Positions 1-9,099 of a stretch of 64,000 nucleotides of DNA are shown here, piece after piece. The stretch spans positions 806,001 to 870,000 of the forward strand of contig NZ_CP117520.1 of assembly GCF_028621895.1 (NCBI RefSeq). The letters run 5' to 3'. A program made the translations under genes and the position numbers. Within the stretch, counting starts at the first letter, position 1; each line of letters opens with the position of its first letter. This DNA comes from Acinetobacter sp. GSS19 (GTDB lineage Bacteria > Pseudomonadota > Gammaproteobacteria > Pseudomonadales > Moraxellaceae). The notes under the pieces are model-generated. The model ran no database searches. It was not told the DNA's origin and saw only the letters and a program-made list of their open reading frames with translations.

Positions 1-3000
1 GTTACACCGCGTGTAGGTACGATTTCGCCGTGGTCTTCTAAAGCGACCGATATCTTCCAAAACTGTAACACCCCCGTACACCGTTTAGAACGCGGCGTGT
101 TGTATACGCTTAAAGGCGTGACTGAGCTTTCTAAAGAAGTTTTACTGGCTTTACACGACCGCATGACAGAAAACGTGTTTAACCAGATTGACGATGCCAA
201 GGCATTGTTCACTGAAACTGCACCGAAGCCTTTAAATGCGATTGATATTTTAGGTCAGGGCAAAGATGCTTTGGTGAAAGCCAATAATGAATTTGGCTTT
301 GCTTTATCTGAAGAAGAAATTGATTATTTGACCCGTGCCTTTACTGAGCTAGGCCGTAACCCGAATGACATCGAATTGATGATGTTTGCGCAGGCCAACT
401 CTGAGCACTGCCGTCACAAAATTTTTGGTTCTGAATGGACCATCGATGGTGAAAAACAGCCACTATCTTTGTTCCAGATGATTAAAAATACCTACAAAGA
501 ATCACCAACAGATGTATTGTCAGCCTATAAAGACAACGCATCCGTGATTGTTGGTTATGACACCCAGCGTTTCTATCCAAAACAGGATGAAACTGGTCAT
601 TATGTGTATAAATACAAGAGCCAAGCGGCTCACATCCTGATGAAGGTGGAAACGCACAACCACCCAACCGCGATTTCCCCATTTGCGGGTGCAGCAACCG
701 GTTCAGGTGGTGAAATCCGTGATGAAGGTGCAACTGGTCGTGGTGGTAAGCCAAAAGCTGGTTTAACCGGTTTTACCGTATCCAACCTAAATATTCCTGG
801 TTTTGAACAGCCATGGGAAGAAAATTACGGCAAGCCATCGCGTATGGCATCTCCGTTACAAATTATGATTGAAGGTCCGTTGGGTGGTGCTGCGTTTAAC
901 AACGAATTTGGCCGTCCAAACCTGAACGGTTATTTCCGTACCTTTGAACAAAACGTTAATGGTGAAGTGAAAGGTTTCCATAAACCAATCATGATCGCCG
1001 GTGGTTACGGTAACATCCGTCCGGATCATGTAGAAAAAGACGCGATTCAGCCGGGTGATTTGCTGATCGTTCTGGGTGGTCCAGCGATGTTGATCGGTCT
1101 CGGTGGTGGCGCAGCGTCTTCTGTAGACAGCGGTACCATGGGTGAAAGCCTGGATTTCGCGTCAGTACAACGTGAAAACCCGGAAATGGAACGTCGTTGC
1201 CAAGAAGTGATTGATACCTGCTGGCGCATGGAAGACTTTAACCCAGTGGTTTCCATTCATGATGTGGGTGCCGGTGGTTTATCCAATGCGATGCCAGAAC
1301 TGGTTAATGATCATGAACTTGGTGCGATCCTAAACCTGCGCAAGATTCCTTCACTTGAGCCAGGCATGTCGCCAATGGAAATCTGGTCGAATGAAGCACA
1401 AGAACGTTATGTCTTGGCGATCCGTCCGGAATCTTTGGAACTATTTGAATCGATCTGTGCCCGTGAACGTTGTCCGTTTGCGGTGTTGGGTGAGGCGACT
1501 GAAGCTCGTCAATTAACCGTAAAAGATCCGTTGTTTAATAACAACCCGGTGGATATCCCGATGCAGGTGATGCTCGGTGGTACGCCACGCATGCAGCGTT
1601 CGTATGAAACCCAGCCACGTCAAGGCAATGACTTTGATGCAGCACAAGTGGATTTGAAAGATGCGATCTTCCGCGTGTTGAAAAACCCGACGGTTGCATC
1701 AAAATCCTTCCTGATCACCATTGGTGACCGTTCGATTACCGGTATGGTCGCACGTGACCAGTTTGTGGGCCGTTGGCAGGTGCCGGTTGCCGATGCTGCT
1801 GTGACCACAACGAGCTTGCAAGGTTTCACTGGTGAAGCCATGGCGATGGGTGAACGTCCACCAGTCGCTTTGTTGAATCCAGCTGCATCTGCACGTTTAG
1901 CCGTGGCAGAAGCCATTTCCAACATCATGTGTGCCAACATTGAACAGATCAGTGACATCAAATTGTCGGCGAACTGGATGGCCGCTGCAGGTCAGAAAGG
2001 TGAAGATCAGGCCTTGTTTGAAGGGGTAAAAGCCATCGGTATGGAAATGTGTCCAGCATTAGGTATCGCAATTCCAGTCGGTAAAGACTCCTTATCCATG
2101 CGTACCACCTGGAATGACAATGGTGAAGACAAATCTGTGACTTCGCCAATGACAGGTGTGATCACTGCATTTGCACCAGTCAACGACGTTCGTAAGACAT
2201 TGACGCCTGAATTAAAAGCAGGCCAAGATTCAGTACTGGTCCGTATTGATCTATCGCGCGGTCAGTTCCGTTTGGGTGGTTCGATCCTGGCGCAAGTATA
2301 TAAAGCGATCGGTACGACCACTCCGGATGTCGATAGCTTTGACGAATTCAAAGCGTTCTTTGCTTTAGTTCAAGACTGGAACAACCGTGGTCTGATCCAG
2401 GCCTATCATGACATCGGTGATGGTGGTTTGCTGGCGACTGTGGCGGAAATGATGTTTGCTTCCCGTCTAGGTGTAGCGCTTGAAGATCAATCTGTTGCTG
2501 GCCTGTTTGCTGAAGAAATTGGCGCCGTGTTGCAAATCAAGGCAGCCGACTGGGATGCGTTACAAGCTGAAATTGCAGCGTCTGCACTTAATGGTGCAAT
2601 TGCAGTCGTAGGTCGTGTGAATGACACAGATCAATTGTCTGTGAATGGTTTAGTGCTTGAGCGTGCTGAATTGCAACAAGCTTGGGCTGAAGTGTCGCAC
2701 CAGATCCAGCGTTTACGTGATAACGTGGAAACTGCTGATCAAGAATTCGCTCTAATTGCAGACAAAAACCATAAAGGTCTGATCGCACAGCCAACTTTCG
2801 ATTTGAATGAAGAAATCGAAGCGCCATATCTAAATCTGCGCCGTCCAAATATGGCAGTATTGCGTGAACAGGGTATTAACGGTCATGTCGAAATGGCAGC
2901 GGCTTTTGATAAAGTCGGCTTCAATACCGTCGATGTGCATATGAGCGATTTGCTTGCTGGCCGTGTCAGCCTGGATGATTTCCAAGGTCTGGTAACCTGT

Positions 3001-3612
3001 GGTGGTTTCTCGTATGGTGACGTACTCGGTGCAGGCGGTGGCTGGGCGAAATCGGTGCTGTTTAATGCCAAATTGCGTGACCAGTTTGAAAAATTCTTCA
3101 ACCGTGAAGAAACTTTCTCTCTCGGTGTATGTAATGGTTGTCAAATGTTGTCACAGCTTGCACCGCTGATTCCAGGTGCTGAAGCATGGCCACGTTTCCA
3201 TCGTAATACTTCAGAAGTATTCGAAGCGCGTGCTGTGAACGTCCGTGTTGAGAAATCAGTCTCGATCATGCTTGAAGGTATGGAAGGTTCGATTCTACCA
3301 ATCGCCGTGGCGCATGGTGAAGGTCGTGTGGTTGCGCCAGAAGCTAATTTGGCGAGTTTGAACGCTGCGAACCAAGTGGTATTACGTTATGTGGATAGCC
3401 ATGGCAATCCGACTCAACATTATCCGTTGAATCCGAATGGTTCTCCAGATGCGATAACTGGCGTGACGTCAAAAGATGGTCGTGCAACGATTATGATGCC
3501 ACACCCTGAGCGTAACTTCCGCGCGATCCAGCATTCATGGAAACCAGAAGATTGGGATCAAGATGGTGCTTGGTTACGTATGTTCCGTAACGCACGTAAA
3601 TTTATCGGATAA
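1..3612 (+). CDS. purL: Phosphoribosylformylglycinamidine synthase, 5' end missing
   Basis: This enzyme converts FGAR to FGAM in purine synthesis, using ATP and glutamine, in the cytoplasm. The frame is open from base 1 with recognisable family sequence ([11 protein letters not shown]), so the true start lies upstream of the window. About 1203 residues are visible, against roughly 1280-1300 for the large single-chain gammaproteobacterial form. The C-terminal third is the class I glutaminase: nucleophile Cys in GVCNGCQML (near base 3135) and the catalytic His in PHPERNFR (near base 3505). The glycine-rich ATP-binding synthase domains lie in the middle. The gene appears monocistronic in what is visible and is followed by a strong terminator. 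The identification is secure. Confidence 0.97.
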   Translation, partial: VTPRVGTISPWSSKATDIFQNCNTPVHRLERGVLYTLKGVTELSKEVLLALHDRMTENVFNQIDDAKALFTETAPKPLNAIDILGQGKDALVKANNEFGFALSEEEIDYLTRAFTELGRNPNDIELMMFAQANSEHCRHKIFGSEWTIDGEKQPLSLFQMIKNTYKESPTDVLSAYKDNASVIVGYDTQRFYPKQDETGHYVYKYKSQAAHILMKVETHNHPTAISPFAGAATGSGGEIRDEGATGRGGKPKAGLTGFTVSNLNIPGFEQPWEENYGKPSRMASPLQIMIEGPLGGAAFNNEFGRPNLNGYFRTFEQNVNGEVKGFHKPIMIAGGYGNIRPDHVEKDAIQPGDLLIVLGGPAMLIGLGGGAASSVDSGTMGESLDFASVQRENPEMERRCQEVIDTCWRMEDFNPVVSIHDVGAGGLSNAMPELVNDHELGAILNLRKIPSLEPGMSPMEIWSNEAQERYVLAIRPESLELFESICARERCPFAVLGEATEARQLTVKDPLFNNNPVDIPMQVMLGGTPRMQRSYETQPRQGNDFDAAQVDLKDAIFRVLKNPTVASKSFLITIGDRSITGMVARDQFVGRWQVPVADAAVTTTSLQGFTGEAMAMGERPPVALLNPAASARLAVAEAISNIMCANIEQISDIKLSANWMAAAGQKGEDQALFEGVKAIGMEMCPALGIAIPVGKDSLSMRTTWNDNGEDKSVTSPMTGVITAFAPVNDVRKTLTPELKAGQDSVLVRIDLSRGQFRLGGSILAQVYKAIGTTTPDVDSFDEFKAFFALVQDWNNRGLIQAYHDIGDGGLLATVAEMMFASRLGVALEDQSVAGLFAEEIGAVLQIKAADWDALQAEIAASALNGAIAVVGRVNDTDQLSVNGLVLERAELQQAWAEVSHQIQRLRDNVETADQEFALIADKNHKGLIAQPTFDLNEEIEAPYLNLRRPNMAVLREQGINGHVEMAAAFDKVGFNTVDVHMSDLLAGRVSLDDFQGLVTCGGFSYGDVLGAGGGWAKSVLFNAKLRDQFEKFFNREETFSLGVCNGCQMLSQLAPLIPGAEAWPRFHRNTSEVFEARAVNVRVEKSVSIMLEGMEGSILPIAVAHGEGRVVAPEANLASLNAANQVVLRYVDSHGNPTQHYPLNPNGSPDAITGVTSKDGRATIMMPHPERNFRAIQHSWKPEDWDQDGAWLRMFRNARKFIG

Positions 3613-3633
3613 TTGTCCTGATAAAAAACAGAA

Positions 3634-3656
3634 AGCCACCTGCGGGTGGCTTTTTT
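3634..3656 (+). terminator. Rho-independent terminator of purL
   Basis: A 7-bp GC-rich stem (AGCCACC / GGTGGCT) with a TGCG loop is followed directly by a run of six T. It lies 22 bases after the purL stop codon. Confidence 0.9.
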
Positions 3657-3843
3657 GCTTTTAACATATCGAAGCAAGGATTAATTTTCTGTTACGGTTG
3701 GTGTGGTTCTTGCTTCGAACTTCATCATATTTTAAGCAAAGGTAAATTGGTAAACGCTAGAAGTCAGCGTATATTGGTTTCGTTGTAACTGTGAACAAAA
3801 GCAAAAATTTCAATCAAGATAATAACAATGAGAGGACTGGAGT

Positions 3844-3966
3844 ATGAAAAATAACAAGATATCCGATCAGCCCACGCGACGCTCCACAGGTTGGCTTTGG
3901 TTTGCTGGCGTGATCAGTGTGCAGGTTCTGTTGATCGTTATGGGCTATTTGTTGAAATTTACCTGA
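3844..3966 (+). CDS. Small single-pass membrane protein, 40 aa
   Basis: This short ORF lies in the 430-base gap between purL and the NIF3-like gene. It encodes a polar, basic N-terminus (MKNNKISDQPTRRS) followed by a hydrophobic segment from about residue 16 to 37 rich in W, V, L and I, and ends in KFT. That is the layout of a one-pass inner-membrane micro-protein with its N-terminus in the cytoplasm (positive-inside rule). A purine-rich stretch with GAGGA and GGAG lies just before the ATG. I recognise no family. The ORF structure is seen directly; expression is inferred. Chance is possible at this length, but the charge and hydrophobicity layout plus the ribosome site argue for a real gene. 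Confidence 0.55.
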   Translation: MKNNKISDQPTRRSTGWLWFAGVISVQVLLIVMGYLLKFT

Positions 3967-4040
3967 TCTTGATCGTTCTGACTGGTATTGAACTAGATTC
4001 TCCGTTATAGAACAGGGAAGATGATCATGGAAAAAACGAG

Positions 4041-4355
4041 ATGTTGAAGCTGATTTACTATGTACCAGAATCTCATCTGGAGTCGACCAAACAGGCGATT
4101 TTTACTGCAGGTGCGGGCGGAATTGGCAATTATGAACAATGCGCCTGGCAGGTGATGGGTGTGGGACAATTCAAACCGGTCAAGGGTGCCAATCCATTTA
4201 TTGGTGAGTTAAATGCCTTAGAGCAAGTGCCGGAATGGCGTGTGGAAACCATCGTGCCTGAAGAGCATGCTGCATCTGTGGCAAAAGCACTCAAGGCAAG
4301 CCATCCTTATGAAGAGCCTGCCTTTGAATTTATCCAGTTGCTGAGCGTAGATTGA
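4041..4355 (+). CDS. NIF3/YqfO-like small protein
   Basis: A 104-residue protein corresponding to the stand-alone YqfO-type domain (CutA-like alpha/beta fold) that is inserted into larger NIF3 proteins in Firmicutes. Typical features are the start MLKLIYYVPE, the glycine turn GAGGIGNY, and the end SHPYEEPAFE, where His and Glu residues would suit metal binding. Molecular function is not established for the stand-alone form. The ATG at 4041 has only a weak upstream ribosome site, but no better in-frame start is visible. It converges with the nitroreductase gene, with 10 bases between the two stops and no obvious terminator. Confidence 0.8.
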   Translation: MLKLIYYVPESHLESTKQAIFTAGAGGIGNYEQCAWQVMGVGQFKPVKGANPFIGELNALEQVPEWRVETIVPEEHAASVAKALKASHPYEEPAFEFIQLLSVD

Positions 4356-4365
4356 GTGACCGATT

Positions 4366-5124
4366 TTAAATTTTCTGGATAAATAACTCACGTTCAAAAC
4401 GGTACTGCGGATAGAACACACCATCCGCAGCACGTTCACCGGCTGCAATTACCATCACTGGATATTGCTGGTCATTTAAGCCGATAATTTTACGCAACAG
4501 TGGTTCATCAAAACCTTCCATCATGCAGCTGTCAAAACCATAAGCGCGTAATGCTAAAACCAGGTTTTCACAGGCGAGGGCAGTGCTCTTGCTTGCCCAG
4601 AGTTTGGCATCAGCCGGGCTAAATGCTGAAACGGGCAGTTGTTTATCCAAGGTACGTGCTACAGAAAAGGCGACTTTCTTAAAGTGACCAAAACTGTTCA
4701 GGTAGCCGGTTTTATAGTTATATGGGATCAGGCGGTAATATTTTTTTACGGCAGCCGGTGCTTCGGGAAAAGGGAATTCACTGATGTTCTTTTTCGCCAT
4801 TTCATCAATGCGGTCGGTACGTGCCACACAAACAATGAGTTCTGCTGCTGTTTGTGCTGCCAATTGGCTCAGGCAGGCTTTGACCAATTGCTTTTTCTTG
4901 TGCGCTGATTGCACCACATAAAAGGTCCATGGTTGTAAATTGGATGAATTCGGTGCAAGCAGGGCTAAATTCAGACATTCATCCAAAATGTGCTCAGGAA
5001 TCGGTTTTTCAGTAAATTTACGTACCGAACGACGGCTCTGGATCACTTTTTTAAAGTTATCGACATCGATATCTTGTGGGGCAGCTTCGTAATAACGTTC
5101 TTTAGCGGTATCGGAATTTGACAT
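4366..5124 (-). CDS. Nitroreductase family flavoprotein
   Basis: A 252-residue FMN-dependent NAD(P)H oxidoreductase of the nitroreductase superfamily. The FMN-binding motif SRRSVRKF occurs near residue 30 and LAPNSSNLQPW near residue 57, followed by the usual dimer core; AYGFDSCMMEGF is the C-terminal flavin region. The natural substrate cannot be read from sequence; members reduce nitroaromatics, quinones or enones. It lies downstream of the crotonase gene on the same strand, with about 100 bases between that contain a large inverted repeat, so co-transcription is possible. Confidence 0.85.
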   Translation of the reverse strand: MSNSDTAKERYYEAAPQDIDVDNFKKVIQSRRSVRKFTEKPIPEHILDECLNLALLAPNSSNLQPWTFYVVQSAHKKKQLVKACLSQLAAQTAAELIVCVARTDRIDEMAKKNISEFPFPEAPAAVKKYYRLIPYNYKTGYLNSFGHFKKVAFSVARTLDKQLPVSAFSPADAKLWASKSTALACENLVLALRAYGFDSCMMEGFDEPLLRKIIGLNDQQYPVMVIAAGERAADGVFYPQYRFERELFIQKI

Positions 5125-5181
5125 GGTAATCGACGTAAAATAGAAAGGATCAGTGATCTTAGCATCAAACCGGATTTCGAT

Positions 5182-5217
5182 GGATGACTGAGATGGATGT
5201 TAATCATCCAGTCATCC
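5182..5217. repeat. Long imperfect inverted repeat between crotonase and nitroreductase genes
   Basis: The outer arms GGATGACTG and CAGTCATCC pair perfectly over 9 bp, and inner GATG/CATC pairs extend the stem with one-base bulges. There is no T-run on either side, so a simple intrinsic terminator is unlikely. It could act as an RNA-processing or mRNA-stability hairpin between the two genes, or be an operator. Confidence 0.6.
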
Positions 5218-5231
5218 TGTGGATTCTTCAT

Positions 5232-6032
5232 TTAGTTAAATTGGCTGAAATCCGGCTTACGTTTTTGCATAAAGGCTTGTACGGCTTCTCTCATTTCTGG
5301 CGATGAAACCCGTTGCATAAAAATCTCAGCTTCATGATCAATACAGGTCAAAATCTCCGCTAAATCGTGTTTCATCAGCGCTTTGGTCTGTTTGAGTGAT
5401 GCCAAGGGGAGTGAGGCCAGCTTCTGTGCTTGCATTTGTGCATAAGCGTAGACATCGCTTTCAATCGAATTGATTAGGCCGATTTGCATTGCCTTGGTGC
5501 TGTTAAATTTTTCTGCGGTAAACAGCAATTCGGCAGCTTGATGGTAACCGGCACGCTGTACCAGCAATTTGCTTGAAGCACCTTCCGGAGAGAGTCCCAA
5601 GCTGACAAAAGGTAGCTGGAACAAGGCACTTTCATCACTATAAGCCAAGTCTGTATGTAATAAAATGGTGACACCAATGCCAATCGCCACGCCTCGTACG
5701 GCAGCAATGAGCGGTTTAGAAAAACGAGCAGCAGCTTTGAGCAACACAAAGGGAGGAGCATCTCCAGCTTTGCCTTGTAGCGGGGACTGAACGAATTTCA
5801 TAAAGTCCTGCATATCATTGCCTGCGGTAAAATCAGCCGTTGCACCGCGCAAAATGACCACGCGAACCTCTTGGGATTGGTCAGCTTCATCAAGCGCCTG
5901 GGCAATCCATAAATACAGTTCGCCATACAGAGCATTTTTGCTTTCCGGCCGCTGGATGGCTAAAGTCAGAACCCCGTGAGCTAATTCCGCATGTAAATGT
6001 GGATGGGGCTGTTGAATACAGCGCAGTGTCAT
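5232..6032 (-). CDS. Enoyl-CoA hydratase/isomerase family protein
   Basis: A 266-residue crotonase-fold protein. The first oxyanion-hole region is seen as FTAGNDMQDF near residue 71, the second as VRGVAIGIGVT near residue 113, and the catalytic-loop sequence LGLSPEGASS near residue 147 carries an acidic residue. AGNDMQDF is closer to peroxisomal-type delta3,delta2-enoyl-CoA isomerases than to classical hydratases, so isomerase activity in unsaturated fatty-acid oxidation is a reasonable inference. The ATG at 6032 is preceded by AAGGA at good spacing. The nitroreductase gene follows on the same strand. Confidence 0.85.
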   Translation of the reverse strand: MTLRCIQQPHPHLHAELAHGVLTLAIQRPESKNALYGELYLWIAQALDEADQSQEVRVVILRGATADFTAGNDMQDFMKFVQSPLQGKAGDAPPFVLLKAAARFSKPLIAAVRGVAIGIGVTILLHTDLAYSDESALFQLPFVSLGLSPEGASSKLLVQRAGYHQAAELLFTAEKFNSTKAMQIGLINSIESDVYAYAQMQAQKLASLPLASLKQTKALMKHDLAEILTCIDHEAEIFMQRVSSPEMREAVQAFMQKRKPDFSQFN

Positions 6033-6138
6033 CGTACTATCCTTGCTTTCATCTATTGTTCAAATTATGCGACTCATTATGGCGTAGAATAAAAAATTCT
6101 GTAGTAACTGATGAGTTCATAAAAATTTTTCTAGCACT

Positions 6139-6714
6139 ATGAAGCCAGCATTTGACTATCTCGTTTTTATTGGACGTTTTCAACCGTTCCATCTTGCTCA
6201 TCTGCAAACGGTCCATTTGGCCTTGCAGCAAAGTCAGCAGGTGATTTTGGCTTTGGGTTCGGCTCAGGCTGAACGCAATATCAAGAATCCATTTTCTGCC
6301 TCTGAACGTGAACAGATGATTCTGTCCAATTTCCCGATTGATGAACAGGAGCGGATCCGTTTTGTCCACGTCATTGATGTCTACAATGACGAAAAATGGG
6401 TAAAACAGGTGAAAGATCTGGTGGCCGGTATAGTAGAAACGGATGCCAAAATAGGCCTGATTGGTCATTTTAAGGATGAATCTTCGTATTATCTCAATCT
6501 TTTTCCTGAATGGACCATGGTAGAACTCGACAGTTTGCATGGAGCAATTTCAGCCACGCCGATGCGGGAAGCCTATTACCGTGGTGAGATTCAAACGGAA
6601 GCATTTCCTGCAGGCACGATTCGGTTTTTACAGAATTTTCAAAAAACACCCATTTACCACCAATTGCAGCACAAATACCTGACGCAAGATAAAAGCAATC
6701 TTGCTGAATCCTGA
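6139..6714 (+). CDS. nadM: Nicotinamide-nucleotide adenylyltransferase, NadM type
   Basis: A 191-residue nucleotidyltransferase that joins NMN and ATP to make NAD. The N-terminal GRFQPFHLAH (residues 12-21) is the HxxH-type nucleotide-binding motif of the NadM branch, and ISATPMREAY near residue 136 is the matching C-terminal ISxTxxR motif. It lacks a fused Nudix domain such as some bacterial NadM proteins carry. Acinetobacter is known to use a NadM enzyme in a nicotinamide-to-NMN route, which fits. The broken yceI gene follows closely on the same strand. Confidence 0.88.
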   Translation: MKPAFDYLVFIGRFQPFHLAHLQTVHLALQQSQQVILALGSAQAERNIKNPFSASEREQMILSNFPIDEQERIRFVHVIDVYNDEKWVKQVKDLVAGIVETDAKIGLIGHFKDESSYYLNLFPEWTMVELDSLHGAISATPMREAYYRGEIQTEAFPAGTIRFLQNFQKTPIYHQLQHKYLTQDKSNLAES

Positions 6715-6767
6715 GTATGCTCATTAGTCGAGGCAAGATCTCTTGCACTGACTGGGGCTTGAATGGG

Positions 6768-7337
6768 ATGAAGCTCAGAATGAGATTAGCCATTACTTGC
6801 ATGCTCAGTGTATTTAGCCTAAGCATCATGATACAGACGAATGCCCAAGCATGGACGCTGACCCCGAAAACTCAGGTAGGATTTAATATTCGCGCTATGG
6901 GGTTTTCTCTGGTAAAAGGCCAGTTTACCTAGTTTCAGTCGAATATGAAATTTGATCCTACCACGCCACAAAATGCCTCGGCTCAGTTGGTGCTGCAGAT
7001 GAATAGCGTTCGCGTGAATAAATCGGGACTGAAAGATCTGTTGTTGGGCGAGCGGTTCTTTTTTGTAGAACAGTATCCAACAGCGAGGTTCAACAGCCGT
7101 GAATTTATTGCCTTAGGCAATCATCAATATGATATTAAAGGCGATCTCACTTTGCGAGGAATCACCCAACCGGTAATGCTGAAGACAAGGTTAAAACCTA
7201 ATAGTAATGATCCACGACTGCTGGATGTGGAAGCGAAAACTGTGGTGAAGCGTGAGGATTTCGGGATGAAAAAAGCCTTTGCAGGGATGGGGGAAAAAGT
7301 GATGATTGAAGTGTCTGGACAGTGGCAGGCTAAATAA
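6768..7337 (+). pseudogene. YceI family periplasmic protein, split by an in-frame amber stop
   Basis: The gene is in one frame from ATG 6768 to TAA 7337, but TAG at 6930-6932 interrupts it. The first part has a signal peptide (residues 1-28, ending QTNAQA) and the start of the YceI lipocalin-like barrel (WTLTPKTQVGFNIRAMGFS, then VKGQFT). Directly after the stop, the same frame continues with FQSNMKFDPTTP and the rest of the domain (LTLRGITQPV, EDFGMKKAFAGMG). YceI proteins bind long isoprenoid or lipid-like ligands in the periplasm. A single C-to-T change of CAG would explain the stop. Alternatives are a sequencing error, or restart at ATG 6945, which lacks a ribosome site and would lack a signal peptide. 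Confidence 0.85.
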
Positions 7338-7383
7338 GTCCTACTGGCTATTCTATCGCTAGAATGTTTATCGCTATAAAGTC

Positions 7384-7422
7384 AATAAAAAAGTAGGCAC
7401 GTAAATATGATCTACCTGCCTA
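7384..7422 (-). terminator. Intrinsic terminator of bcp
   Basis: Read on the minus strand, TAGGCA pairs with TGCCTA, with inner GTA/TAC pairs, followed by C and a T-run. It sits just after the bcp stop, in the gap converging with yceI. Confidence 0.65.
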
Positions 7423-7447
7423 TCTTTTCATTTTTGCAATGATTAAT

Positions 7448-7909
7448 TTAGCTGGTTTTCAGCGCTTTTAGATCTGCCAGAACTTGTTCGGCATGGCCAG
7501 CCGCTTTCACTTTATGATAGCTTTTGACCAGTTCACCTTTGTGGAAAATAAAGGTCGAACGTTCGATGCCCATGACCTGTTTGCCATACATATTTTTTTC
7601 TTTAATTACATCAAAGTGTTTACATAACACTTCTTCTTTGTCGCTGATCAAATTAATACTGAGTGCCTGCTTTTCGGTAAAGTTCTGATGAGATTTCACC
7701 GAGTCACGTGATACCCCAATGATGGTAGCACCTAAAGCTGTAAACTGCTCTTTCATGCTCGTAAAATCAAGCGCCTGTGTAGTGCAGCCCGGAGTGGAGT
7801 CTTTAGGATAAAAGTAGACAATCAGCCAGTCTGAGGCAATGTCATTTAAGTTGATTTCGCCGTTGGTTGCTGGAAAAATCTGATCCAGTAAGGTGATGTG
7901 TTCAGTCAT
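7448..7909 (-). CDS. bcp: Thioredoxin-dependent peroxiredoxin, BCP type
   Basis: A 153-residue peroxiredoxin that reduces H2O2 and organic hydroperoxides. The peroxidatic Cys is residue 42 in STPGCTTQ, and the YPKDSTPGC context is diagnostic of the BCP/PrxQ group. The resolving Cys expected five residues later is Leu47 here. The only other Cys is in EVLCKHFD near residue 95, so the enzyme probably works as a 1-Cys form or uses an atypical partner. It lies 12 bases after the Dph6-like gene, so the two are probably co-transcribed. Confidence 0.9.
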   Translation of the reverse strand: MTEHITLLDQIFPATNGEINLNDIASDWLIVYFYPKDSTPGCTTQALDFTSMKEQFTALGATIIGVSRDSVKSHQNFTEKQALSINLISDKEEVLCKHFDVIKEKNMYGKQVMGIERSTFIFHKGELVKSYHKVKAAGHAEQVLADLKALKTS

Positions 7910-7921
7910 CTGTTTGATCCT

Positions 7922-8617
7922 TTATGCGCCGACAGAATCGTTAAGTTCAAGAGGTAAAAAAGCATATTCGCCATGATACAGAATTTCACCTGAACGTACA
8001 GGAATCGAATTTTTAAATATTGGCCCATCAATCACCGTGGTGTGAAATTCACCTCCTTCACCACAAGGATCAATGCCGCGCTGTTCTAGTTGCAGGATAT
8101 ATTCATACGTCAGGATTTTCCCTAGATCATCTGCGGTCATGCCTAGGTCTAAATTCACTGTGACAATCACGCTTTTGAAACCGAGTTGAATAAATTCATC
8201 AATCACTTCACGATGTGGCCGTTGCCAGAGCGGCATACTGAGTTTAAGGCCCGCTTGTTGAGCCACACGCTCATGCCAGCAACCATGTTCAGGCATATCT
8301 AAATCGCCTGTGACTAAAACGTCTGCATCTTGTGTTTTGGCTTGAGCCAGTAAATCCAGAAATTTGGCTTCATAATCATTCCAGCTCGATGATGCACTAA
8401 TTATTGGAAGACCGAGGGCATCAGCCTGTGCTTGAATAATCGCTCTGCTCATGGCATGTGAGCGTGAACGTTGACCATTTTCTTCCAGCATAATGATTAG
8501 GCCGATTGCTTCACCAACCTGCAGGGCGTGATATAGAGCCAATGTGCTGTCTTTGCCACCACTGAACGACACAACGAATTTGTGCTGTTCAGCGTTAGTT
8601 TTCCATTCATGTTGCAT
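7922..8617 (-). CDS. Dph6-related ATP pyrophosphatase
   Basis: A 231-residue protein of the adenine nucleotide alpha-hydrolase superfamily. The PP-loop SFSGGKDSTLALY is at residues 17-29, and the family's C-terminal signature GEGGEFHTTV lies near residue 191. Eukaryotic and archaeal relatives amidate diphthine on EF2, but bacteria have no diphthamide, so the bacterial substrate is unknown. bcp follows 12 bases downstream on the same strand, suggesting one transcript. No clear ribosome site precedes the ATG at 8617. Confidence 0.82.
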   Translation of the reverse strand: MQHEWKTNAEQHKFVVSFSGGKDSTLALYHALQVGEAIGLIIMLEENGQRSRSHAMSRAIIQAQADALGLPIISASSSWNDYEAKFLDLLAQAKTQDADVLVTGDLDMPEHGCWHERVAQQAGLKLSMPLWQRPHREVIDEFIQLGFKSVIVTVNLDLGMTADDLGKILTYEYILQLEQRGIDPCGEGGEFHTTVIDGPIFKNSIPVRSGEILYHGEYAFLPLELNDSVGA

Positions 8618-8639
8618 GGTTGTTCAACTTTATAAATAA

Positions 8640-8665
8640 AAAGCCTGCAAATGCAGGCTTTATGG
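8640..8665 (-). terminator. Intrinsic terminator after the secreted Cys protein gene
   Basis: On the minus strand, AAGCCTGCA and TGCAGGCTT form a 9-bp stem with a short TT loop, followed by TTTATTT. It ends the queE-queC-secreted protein transcript before the Dph6-like gene. Confidence 0.85.
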
Positions 8666-8677
8666 CATAAAAAAGGA

Positions 8678-9085
8678 TTATTTTTTTGCTTGCGCCGATT
8701 TCATGGCTTCTTCGCTTAAGGTTTTTAATTTACCAGTCAGCTGTGGACCAAAGCAGGCTTGTAAGTCACGGTTTTGTTTTTGCACAAATGCGAGTGTTGC
8801 CGGGCTTTTTTTCTGGTTGATGGTGCTTTGAATTTCCCATTTTTGTGCATTGGTCAATTTACCATCTGCTTCAACTGCACAGCTACAGTATTTGCTGGCT
8901 TCTGCAGCAGTCAGTTTTTTACCTTTGGCAGTTTCTTCTTTACAGACATTAATCAGTGCCGCTTTGACATTGGTACTTTTGTACGCTTCCTGAATTTTGT
9001 TGGTTTCTGCGTGGGTTGTACCTGCCATGAGTGCGGCAGCAGAAACCAGTGTGGATAGAATAATTTTTGCTTTTAACTGTTTCAT
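8678..9085 (-). CDS. Secreted small Cys-containing protein, unknown function
   Basis: A 135-residue protein with a classical signal peptide (residues 1-26, cleavage after GTTHA). The mature part is Lys-rich and helical, with four Cys in the pattern NVCKEE, KYCSCAV, LQACFG, so disulfides in the periplasm are likely. I do not recognise a named family. It starts 14 bases after the queC stop and shares its terminator, so it is probably the last gene of the queE-queC transcript, with no obvious functional link to queuosine. Confidence 0.75.
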   Translation of the reverse strand: MKQLKAKIILSTLVSAAALMAGTTHAETNKIQEAYKSTNVKAALINVCKEETAKGKKLTAAEASKYCSCAVEADGKLTNAQKWEIQSTINQKKSPATLAFVQKQNRDLQACFGPQLTGKLKTLSEEAMKSAQAKK

Positions 9086-9099
9086 AATGAAGTACCTGG

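Noticed and set aside
6945-7337. Separate cytoplasmic gene starting at ATG 6945
   Set aside because: There is no ribosome site, and the sequence is the direct in-frame continuation of the interrupted YceI domain.
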